DNA of 64,000 nucleotides, taken from Bemisia tabaci (lineage: Eukaryota; Arthropoda; Insecta; Hemiptera; Aleyrodidae). Numbering within the stretch: position 1 is the stretch's first letter; every line of letters begins with the position of its first letter. The notes beneath the pieces are model-generated. The model was not told the DNA's origin. It ran no database searches and saw nothing but the letters and a program-made list of their open reading frames with translations. Location of the stretch: NCBI RefSeq assembly GCF_918797505.1, contig NC_092795.1, positions 496,001 to 560,000 of the forward strand. The letters run 5' to 3'. Made by a program: the position numbers and the translations under genes. Positions 57,014-64,000 of the stretch are shown in pieces.

Positions 57014-57655
57014 CAGTGGCATGGCGTGAATTACGATGTATCGATTTTTATTTTATTTTTTCATTTTTTATTAGTATATATAAATGCCACATGGTGTGGC
57101 TCACAATACTTGTCAAAAAAAAACCCTTACCTACATTTATATATTAACATACATACATTACAGATCATAGGAAAGCATTTGAGAATTTACAAATTAAAAG
57201 GCTCAGAAAATTACAGTTAACTCTTGTTAAAAAAAGCATCTAAGGAGTAGAAAGCCTTGTCAACTAGTAAGGCTTTTAGACCAACCATAAAAGCACTCAC
57301 TTCCCAGTTTTGAAGAACCTCTCTCAGGTTCAAGGGAAGGTTGTTGAACAGCCTGATGGCAGTATGAGACACAGACTGTTCAGCAACCTTCAGGCGAACA
57401 ATATCACATAAATGAAAGGGTTTCTTATGTTCTTAATCATATCCTTACTAATCAAACCGGTGTCAATATCAAATTTTAGGCTGTCTAGAATGAAAATAGA
57501 CGGAAGAGTTAAAAGTTGGTACTTGTTGTGCCATTTAAACCTATGGTAAAGAATCGATTATTAAGGTGTTCGCTGCGAACAAACTGTATTTGACCTTTTT
57601 TAATAGGTTCAAATGGCAGATCAATCGATATATCGCAAAGCACGCCACGCTACTG
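57014..57655. mobile_element. hAT-like element carrying a LINE fragment, TSD GTCCCG(T/C)C
   Basis: The ends are CAGTGGCATGGCGTGAATTA and the inverted GCAAAGCACGCCACGCTACTG, the same family as 44558-44721. Flanks of 8 bp, GTCCCGTC (57006-57013) and GTCCCGCC (57656-57663), differ at one base. Compared with the short relative, about 480 bp of LINE sequence is inserted after the left TIR, between GTATCGATTTTTA and CCATTTAAACCTATGG. Confidence 0.88.
57217..57529 (-). pseudogene. reverse transcriptase C-terminal fragment, Jockey/CR1-like LINE
   Basis: Reading the minus strand from 57529, the frame gives WHNKYQLLTLPSIFILDSLK, a pattern (LLTLPS.FI.....F) seen near the C-terminus of many insect LINE polymerases. 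A one-base frameshift lies near 57421. It then continues RLFNNLPLNLREV and KAFYSLDAFFNKS to a stop at 57217-57219. The LFNNLP and AFYSLDAF motifs are the usual end of such proteins. The catalytic region is absent. An A-rich tail on the minus strand (57045-57072) fits the 3' end of the insert. The frameshift and truncation rule out function. Confidence 0.65.
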
Positions 57656-57663
57656 GTCCCGCC

Positions 57664-58870
57664 CTCCCGACGATAATTCTGAGACTCCGTACTCACAATC
57701 TAAGAAATGCAAAATTGGGTGAAGAAAGCCAGAATGCTGCGCAATTGCTTAGAAAATTCCAATATTAAAGTGCCAAAAGACATCCAATTCTAATCGTTTT
57801 TACATACGAACAGAAACACTTAATTCCTAAAAAATCTGTTTGGTCCCTAAATACTGAACGCACTGGCCAAGTTGGCCCTTAAATTTTTTGGCATGATTCG
57901 AACACGAGAGGTGAATTACCGCTTTAGCATGCGGGTGGAAATTCGTTAATGTGCTATCGTACAAATATCAACACCCCTAACGCCATATACAAGAGTCGCG
58001 ATGCCTTCTCAATTCATGATTTCAAAATATTTAAATCGGTCATTTCCAATGCGGCGTCTCAACATGCGGGTGTAAAGTGGTTAGTATGTCATTGTATCAT
58101 CAGACCTATCTTCGTATTCAAGGGTCGGTGACTCTTTTTTACGTGCTTTATGAAAGCTCCGTCAAATTATTTTACCTTTCTACGTATACAAAACTGCCTA
58201 CATATCTCTTCCGAAGATAAATAAAAATAAAGCAAATTAGGTAATGATTACTGATATACTTTGTTCCTAAATTAATTAAAATAAATCTTCCACCTCGTTA
58301 CGTCGGCAACGAAGGCAGAAAAAAGGGGATGAAGAAATGCAAAGAGGGGGAAAAGCAAACAAACGCCTTCGTTAGGTGAAACCATAAGCAACTACTTTTA
58401 ACTTTTATTGCCGTCTCTTAATTCAATCAGCTTATACAAGCCGCGAAAAGTAAAAAATGAACTTTTTATTCATTCAGGAGCAAAGGCGGGAAGTTGGAAA
58501 AATAAGAAAGCTGGAAAAAATCATAAGGTTGTTACGCCAACTTCTGCCAAAGTCATCAAAACAGCACATTTATTCCTCCTCACTTTCGGCATATTTAATA
58601 TAATTAGCATTTATTTAAAGTTTTATTTTATTTTGAGCTATTGTTGAACCCAAGGTGAGCAACATTTCACGGCCCCGGAAAAAAATAATTACATGCCACC
58701 CAAGTTTCCGCATGGATGATGCGAAACTCAGTATTTCATTTCTCAGCATCGAGCCCTTCAATTTCAAACAGCCTCAAGAATAAATACGGAAAAAAGATAA
58801 CCAATCGGGTACTATTTTTCTCTCAAAAGTTTATCTTAGAATAAGGGAGCCTTCTCATTTGTCATGGGAT
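57664..58870. other. AT-rich intergenic sequence
   Basis: No gene or element ends recognised. A tRNA-B-box-like TGATTCGAACACGAG at 57894-57908 has no convincing A box or stems. Confidence 0.55.
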
Positions 58871-58879
58871 TTTTGTGCT

Positions 58880-59290
58880 CTTTTCAGGAATTGTTGGTCG
58901 ACGTAATATGGAAATAGAGCAAAGGAAAAGACGCGCGTTGACAACGGCGCCGAGATACAACATACAACTATTCGTGATTGATGGATGTGCGTGCTGCATC
59001 TGCAAAATTGAAGGCGCTATGACGCGAGGCGTGAACTCGCGATGCTCCATCTATGCTGTGAATGAAGTGCCCCTCAGATTCGGAAGAAGACTAGGTCCGA
59101 ATACGTCTCTTGTATCTTCGGCTGTGTTTTTATTTTTCAATTTCATGTCTGAATCTGTTTTTACCATGTATTTGTAGACCAATAAGTAAAACTCGTATGT
59201 CTCGGCCCCATACAACCCGGGGGGATACGTGTTTTCAACAAGCCTCGGGTCAGATCATCTAAGGCTAAGCAAAGTTCGTTTCTTAACCCT
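58880..59290 (+). repeat. C-D repeat element, uninterrupted copy
   Basis: The C part (about 58930-59070) has ACAACTATTCGTGATTGATG, GATGTGCGTGCTGCATCTGC and AAATTGAAGGCGCTATGACG. A linker follows (CAATTTCATGTCTGAATCTG). The D part (59202-59290) has CATACAACCCGGGGGGATAC and GTTTTCAACAAGCCTCGGGT. This copy shows the element without the E and B insertions seen at 33 kb. The 100-codon frame across it includes DGCACCICKIEGAMTRGVNS, which recurs in other C copies but with stops and frameshifts, so coding is unproven. Confidence 0.8.
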
Positions 59291-59383
59291 TTGTTGCATG
59301 AGCTAATCGTTGATTTTGGAGAGAAAATCTACATTGTACAGTATCTCTTCGACAAAAGTGTCAGAGTTGGAGTCGATTTTCAT

Positions 59384-59385
<2 letters not shown>

Positions 59386-59425
<40 letters not shown>
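59386..59425 (+). repeat. (T)40 homopolymer
   Basis: Forty uninterrupted T residues. No retroelement body was recognised on the minus strand beside it. Confidence 0.9.
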
Positions 59426-59429
<4 letters not shown>

Positions 59430-60380
59430 AAGGAGATCAAGCTTAATTATAATGTTCCCCAAAAATCATTTCTTGCTTTGATTCAATTTAATACTGCAGC
59501 ATACAAATAAAGCTGAAAACCATTTGTTGCTTTCGTGCAACGCTATGCGATAAAGGGGTTTCAATTCACTTTTTTTTTTTAGATCCACCAACTTTAGCAA
59601 CTAAAACATCACACGACACTGAAAAGTACTCTCAGGTATGTAAATTGAGTGGTCTATACATGTATTGAAACTTTAAACGTCGGTTTTTTTAATAAAATCA
59701 AAGAGCTACCTTTTTCCATGAACTTTGATTTCATAAAATGCTAATATTGAACAGAACAGTTTTTTTTTTTTAAAAAGCTGAGCGACTATTTTACTTCATA
59801 GAGTCGAGGAATGATCCCTACTTAAGGACTAAAACCAACTCATTCCATTCCTTGTAAACTTATAATTAAATACAATACATATGCACGGCAAAACTTTATA
59901 ACTATGTAGCCCCACTTGATAAACTTGCAAGAGCAAAATGAAATCTATTTTCCTCTTTTTCTTCTTCTGAATATATGCATAGGAGGATATTTTCTCTTAA
60001 ATTGTGATATCTGAAAAAAGGCTCCCCTTGTCCTTTTCTTTTTAAAAGGTTATTTTGCCCTATGAACGCTGAAAAAAGACTGAGAAGGCGTGCGAAGAGT
60101 TTACTCTTATCTTGAAGATGGAGACGTGAAAAGAAAATCAGGGGTGGGAAAGCAGTAAATAAATCTTTGAAACAATTGAACACAAGGAACTGCTGCTTTT
60201 TGCTTGCGAGGACAGAGGATAAAAGATATCAACCCCCGTCCCTCTCCGCTAGGCTTCCCCGTATTTCTTCAACGTTCCACGAGTTTTATGAGCACATCAT
60301 ATGCTTGTCACCATGGCACACGGAAAGCATGCCAGACTTACGGTTTAACCAAAAGCAAACTATAGCAGTAATTAAACTAC
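59430..60380. other. AT-rich intergenic sequence
   Basis: No gene recognised. The 90-93 codon frames at 59902-60439 have no known features. Confidence 0.5.
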
Positions 60381-60540
60381 GCAACTATGTATTTCGGTTT
60401 GCGGCATTCCAGATTTCTTGTCGCATTTCACTGTCCTAAGAGAATATTAAGCATCCTTTTAACACGAAATTGTATGCGAAACTCTCTCAAGAAAATTGTC
60501 TGAAATTGTATTTAGAGTATTCAGTGGTAATCTTTTGAGC
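60381..60540. repeat. partial family B end joined to family A-like sequence
   Basis: CAACTATGTATTTCGGTTTG and CATTCCAGATTTCTTGTCGC match an inverted B end. The following GAAAATTGTCTGAAATTGTA resembles the interior of family A. The rest of each element is missing. Confidence 0.5.
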
Positions 60541-60584
60541 AAATGATGCAGTGATGCTTGGGGAGGGGGGGGGGGATTTCAACC

Positions 60585-60796
60585 TTTTTTTTTTTTTTTT
60601 TACCACTTCAAATAGCCCACGAGTTCTGATCCTCGCGCTTTAGTCCCGTCCTCCCTCCGTCCCTACAACCAGTCCCAGGCAACCTTGTTTGAGACCATCA
60701 AACTCATTATCAGGTCGACTGGCCGGGAATCGAACCCCCGGGACCTCGCGATCATGGAGCTAGCGCTACAACCACTACACCCATAGGAGCCCGACA
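60585..60796 (-). mobile_element. tRNA-derived SINE with poly(A) tail, minus strand
   Basis: The head on the minus strand (60795 down to about 60714) has the A box TGGGTGTAGTGGTTGTAGCG and the B box GGGGGTTCGATTCCCGG. The body runs to a tail of 17 A (17 T on the plus strand at 60585-60601). AACCTTT occurs at both borders (60581-60587 and 60797-60803) and may be the target duplication, though it merges with the tail. The body differs from the SINE at 37.1 kb, so this is a second family. It lies next to the left end of an A element. Confidence 0.78.
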
Positions 60797-60805
60797 AACC
60801 TTTAC

Positions 60806-60992
60806 TGAAATGCTAAAGAAAAATGCCATATAAGCCTTCGGAATTTGCCAAACACGCGCGGACTTTGTCTATCCATGAAAACACTAATTTCTTAGGAAAC
60901 TTGTAACTATTTTTCATCGCATTTTTCGGAGAGTTTGGTTCGCAGTTTAATCTAAAATATCCGAGCATTTCAGTCAAGTATATCAACAGCGT
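60806..60992. mobile_element. family A MITE, diverged left part
   Basis: AATGCTAAAGAAAAATGCCA and GGAATTTGCCAAACAC match the left end. The interior TTTAATCTAAAATATCCGAG matches the inverse of family A interiors. No right TIR was found. Confidence 0.6.
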
Positions 60993-61245
60993 AAGTCCGC
61001 TATCACATATCTTGTTTGCGGCGTCTGAAAATTTCCCTCTTTATGTTATTTTTTTAAAGGAGAACAAATTGACATAATTCCTTGAAGTTGCAGAATTTTC
61101 TTCGCACAGAGAAGAAAAATGATGGCAGTTTTAAAGTCTTGCCGTTGAGTAGTTTTCTGTTTAAAAAATAAAGAATGACAGGAAGTCTGCGACGTCGCAA
61201 ACCGAGTTATGTGATTGCCAACTTACACCTCGAAATGTTGTCCTG
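60993..61245. mobile_element. family B element
   Basis: The left end is GCGTAAGTCCGCTATCACAT then ATCTTGTTTGCGGCG. The inverted right end is CGTCGCAAACCGAGTTATGT then GATTGCCAACTTACACC. A family C repeat follows within about 30 bp. Confidence 0.8.
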
Positions 61246-61254
61246 TGCGTTGTA

Positions 61255-61415
61255 GGATGAGATGGACTGGCAAGTCGGCGACGGCGCAGAGATACAACTA
61301 TTCGTGCTTGATGGATGTCCGTATTGCGTCTGCAAAATTGAAGGCGCGTTGGCGCGAGGCGTGAGCTCGCGATGCTCCGTTCTATGCTGTGAATGAAGTG
61401 CCCCTCAGATTTGCC
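61255..61415 (+). repeat. family C copy
   Basis: It contains GGCGACGGCGCAGAGATACA, ACTATTCGTGCTTGATGGAT, TGCGTCTGCAAAATTGAAGG and GCGTGAGCTCGCGATGCTCC, ending GAAGTGCCCCTCAGATTTG. It is the closest copy to the one at 58.9 kb. Confidence 0.82.
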
Positions 61416-61439
61416 CCAAACTCACTATGCGCTGCTCTA

Positions 61440-62140
61440 TTTTGCCAATAAAGCGTATGATATGTAGTGCGTCATGTATTCATATCTTTCCTGAAGAATA
61501 AATGTTCCATCGGGGGTTTGACAACATTCGAATGATCATACGGCGTTTCTCCTGGACGGCGATGTAGGAAACGATGCCTCGTATCTTTTATTCACGAATA
61601 ATAAGGAAAAGTAGAATTTTGAAAAATAATGTGGAATTTAAGATTATTTTTGCTGAGCCCAAGAAACAGAAAAAAATGCACAACTATAAAACTATTTCTT
61701 CACGCAGTGACATGGATCGAGCTTAACAAAGACCCATCAAGCCACACTCTAGAAAAAATGAGTCGGGACCGGCTTTGAATTTAACTATTTCAAGTGAAGA
61801 AAACATTTTTAAACGTGAAAATAGTCGTCAAACTTTGTTCTCAACATTGAATCTTATGGAGCGATAAAAGCTTAAATCTCTTCTTGGTTCGATGTTGAAG
61901 CGACTTGGTATTTTAAGTCCTTCTATTATCATACTCTTGTCAACCTTGTGTAGAATAGTGATCCTTCAAAACAAAATTTTTAAGCGATTAATTAAATGTT
62001 TTCTGCACATCTCGGTCTTTTCTTCACTTTTTTCCAAAATGAAAAGGCAAAGAGAAAGCTCCAACTAAGAGAGACCCTCCTCCTCCTCCTCCTCCTCGTC
62101 TTTTGCATGCTCTTGTCCCCTCGGAGTAAGATCCTACCTC
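61440..62140. other. intergenic sequence
   Basis: No gene or element was recognised. It includes a short (TCC)n run near 62075-62097. Confidence 0.55.
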
Positions 62141-62145
62141 CTACG

Positions 62146-62398
62146 CTGCCGTGCTAAGGAAAAACGCCATATGAACATTCAAAAGTTGCCAAATTTCTCC
62201 GTGTAAAACACACATTTTTTAGGACATTCATGCATATTTTCCCTTGCAATATTCAGATATTTTAGATTAAATTGCGTAAAAAATTGTCTGAAATTTTTGG
62301 GGGGAAATGTTCACAATTTTCTCAGTAAATCAGTTTTTTATCGAAGGAGTTTTGGCAACGTTCTCTGGCTTATACGGCGTTCTTCCTTAGCACGGCAG
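62146..62398. mobile_element. family A MITE, complete, TSD TACG
   Basis: This 253-bp element runs from CTGCCGTGCTAAGGAAAAAC to the inverse ending GTTCTTCCTTAGCACGGCAG, the best-preserved TIR pair of the family in this window. TACG flanks both sides (62142-62145 and 62399-62402). Confidence 0.92.
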
Positions 62399-62449
62399 TA
62401 CGAGACTAGTCTGCTCTAGCAAAGATGTAACTGAGAAGGCTCCCAACAC

Positions 62450-62520
62450 GGCGCCCCTTCAATTTTTCGCATATGCATTCCGGACAGTCTTCGGACACGA
62501 ATAGAAGCATTCACACGCTG
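62450..62520 (-). repeat. family C core, inverted copy
   Basis: On the minus strand it reads ATTCGTGTCCGAAGACTGTC then CGGAATGCATATGCGAAAAA and TTGAAGGGGCGCC. It resembles the 9.3- and 63.6-kb variants and lies about 40 bp from a B element. Confidence 0.6.
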
Positions 62521-62559
62521 GTGTCGTCCACGCCAGCGCGTCGTCGTCATTTGTCGACT

Positions 62560-62930
62560 CAAAACTCCAAAGTTTAAAACCAAGTATCTCCATTGCACTC
62601 TTTCGAAATATCCGCTCCTATTTTATTTTATTCAAGTAGAGATAAGGCAACTTTATGGCTAGAAATTTACACGGAGTATTCTGACAACAGAGAAGGAAAA
62701 CCAGAGGCGGATCCAGCAATTTGGCAACACCGGATTCCCTCCATTTAAACCTATGAAAATGTATCGATTCTTGGAGGGGCCAGATGCTCCGACAATAATC
62801 GATTATTTAGCATAGGTTTAAATGGAGGGAATCCGGTGTTGCCAAATTGCTAGATCTGCCTCTGAGGAAAACCAAGAAAGTTTTCACGAAATTAATAAGT
62901 AAAAAGCTTCGCATGGTGAACGCTCCCCAA
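62560..62930. mobile_element. family B element interrupted by a hAT-like MITE
   Basis: AAACCAAGTATCTCCATTGC and the interior GACAACAGAGAAGGAAAA match B copies at 51.7 and 53.1 kb (CAGAGAGGAAAATCACGG). The hAT-like element sits in that interior. The right end is poorly preserved. Confidence 0.65.
62702..62864. mobile_element. hAT-like MITE, TSD AGGAAAAC
   Basis: This 163-bp element has inverted ends of about 55 bp, starting CAGAGGCGGATCCAGCAATT on the left and CAGAGGCAGATCTAGCAATT on the right when inverted. An exact 8-bp duplication, AGGAAAAC, flanks it (62694-62701 and 62865-62872). CAGAG-type ends and an 8-bp duplication are standard for hAT elements. Confidence 0.93.
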
Positions 62931-63142
62931 CTTCCGTACGTTGGAACCTTGTTCTTTTTACATCATATTCCGACAGACTCCTTCCTTTTTGTCTATAGGT
63001 AATACTTCACTAGATAGAAAACTCAAACAATTCCTCTTACTTCAAAATTCAATAAATTGTTCTCTTCAAACCACCTCCCTCCTCCCGAGAAACAAGCACA
63101 ATTCGTCACCTTCCGGCCCCAAAGTATCACAAACTCTATAGC

Positions 63143-63616
63143 ATGTGTCACACTATCAAAATACTTGATCAAAATGTGAAGGTCAAGTGCTGTGATTGGT
63201 ACATGTCGTCGAATAAGCCAATCACAACAACTGACCTTAATATTATGATGGCTAGCTTTAATAGTATGACACAGGCTTATGCGACGCTTAAAATATTCCG
63301 CCGCAATTTTATTTTTTTACAGAGAAATAATAAGTTGAATCTGTTTGAAAATTTCATTGAACTTTATCGGCAACACAAAGAAAATTTAGTGAAATTTTCG
63401 GGCAGCTTCATAGGACAATTTCTGTGCAAAAAAAAAATAATACATAAAATGGCGGTGGAAAGTTTTACACGTCGCGTGGCGCTTGCGATACTTTGGCCGA
63501 AATGTGTCGAATCATTGCATACTGAAGAGAGACAAAAGATCGTAGCATATTTTTTTCGAACTGATAATAAAGCTAATAAATTCTCCGTCAAAAAATTACC
63601 ACGCACTGTAACGTAG
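63143..63616 (+). CDS. unassigned open frame, 157 codons, probably not a gene
   Basis: The frame starts at a codon near 63143 and ends at 63614-63616, just before a C repeat. It contains no recognised domain. An imperfect foldback, AAGGTCAAGTGCTGTGATTG at 63179-63198 against its inverse at 63219-63239, lies within it, suggesting non-coding or mobile origin for at least the first part. The C-terminal half (ESFTRRVALAILWPKCVESL and so on) is more protein-like. It could be a decayed transposon gene piece or chance. Confidence 0.2.
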   Translation: MCHTIKILDQNVKVKCCDWYMSSNKPITTTDLNIMMASFNSMTQAYATLKIFRRNFIFLQRNNKLNLFENFIELYRQHKENLVKFSGSFIGQFLCKKKIIHKMAVESFTRRVALAILWPKCVESLHTEERQKIVAYFFRTDNKANKFSVKKLPRTVT

Positions 63617-63633
63617 TTTGCTAGACGATATTA

Positions 63634-63702
63634 GCGCCTGGACGCAACTATTCGTGTCTCATGACTGTCCGTGTTGCATACACGATAAAGTGAAGGCGCG
63701 CA
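63634..63702 (+). repeat. family C core copy (variant with ACACGA)
   Basis: GCGCCTGGACGCAACTATTC, GTGTCTCATGACTGTCCGTG and TTGCATACACGATAAAGTGA then AGGCGCGC. The terminal GCGCC/GGCGC inversion is well preserved. Confidence 0.78.
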
Positions 63703-64000
63703 CTGCTTTCTAACCTTGGCTATTTCGTTGTGGGAGATTAGAGTTTGGCTCACGGTCCGCACTCTCGGCTCTCCGGAGCCGCGGGGGTGGGAAAAAGCGG
63801 GGTTAAAAAGTCGTGCAAAATGCTTGGCATAACACTTGCACGGCCACCGATGAAGATTGAAAAAGATCAAGTATCCAGCATGGAGGTAGGTGAGTTGTCG
63901 ATTCGGCAACAACGGTCAAAGAGGACATCAAAAAGGCGGAGACGCGAGGCGACAAAGGCTGGAGACGTAGCGACGAAGGCGATATATTGCCACTCCGAGT
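63703..64000. other. window end, no supported feature
   Basis: GC content rises towards the end. A 93-codon minus-strand frame begins inside the C repeat and is not supported as a gene. Confidence 0.5.

Noticed and set aside
60714..60795. Functional tRNA gene on the minus strand
   Set aside because: It is followed by a SINE body and an A tail, so it is a SINE head.

Overview
This is a stretch of eukaryotic, almost certainly insect, genomic DNA with no recognisable intact host gene. The evidence for an insect is a (CCTAA)-type telomere-like array, a reverse-transcriptase fragment of the sort common in hemipteran and other insect genomes, tRNA-derived SINEs, and dense AT-rich non-coding sequence with many small inverted-repeat elements. 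A whitefly- or other hemipteran-like genome is my guess, not something the sequence proves. Bacterial features (operons, ribosome binding sites, CRISPR arrays) are absent. Nearly all open frames of 60-170 codons fall inside repeats or low-complexity DNA.

Layout. 0-20 kb is mostly AT-rich unique sequence with a few tandem duplications, pyrimidine tracts, one foldback MITE (11.25 kb) and a GC-rich hairpin repeat (12.3 kb). 20-38 kb is a transposon graveyard. It holds a MITE family with 4-bp target duplications (family A), a TIR family often found beside another repeat (B), a roughly 400-bp C-D element, an element with a 5-bp target duplication (E), foldback elements (F, J), two CACGG-ended elements that each contain a tRNA-like Pol III promoter (K), and an 891-bp hAT-like element with an 8-bp target duplication that landed in the TIR of a B element. 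38.9-42.3 kb holds a pogo/Tigger-like remnant and, 3 bp away, the most striking object of the window: an inverted repeat with two 954-bp arms that look identical, separated by 256 bp. 43-46 kb holds more hAT-like and foldback elements, and 45.9-46.3 kb an unexplained 150-codon frame. 51.4-53.3 kb is a tandem duplication whose first copy was hit by a 5'-truncated LINE that still has an open reverse-transcriptase C-terminus. 54.7-55.2 kb is the telomere-like array. 57.0-57.7 kb is a hAT-like element carrying a second LINE fragment. 58.9-63.7 kb is another nest of A, B, C, hAT and SINE copies.

How the parts relate. The coding remnants are transposon proteins: one RTE-like LINE C-terminus, one Jockey/CR1-like LINE C-terminus and one pogo-like transposase N-terminus. 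The other elements are non-autonomous and would need enzymes from elsewhere. Nested insertions give a relative chronology: B is older than the hAT elements inside it, C-D is older than E and B, and J is older than its hAT insertion. A few short open frames bounded by good splice-site-like sequence (7.2, 14.0, 22.5 and 24.6 kb) are listed as weak exon candidates; comparable stretches are expected by chance. Element letters (A-L) are labels I made up for this window. Identities are by eye and no database search was possible.
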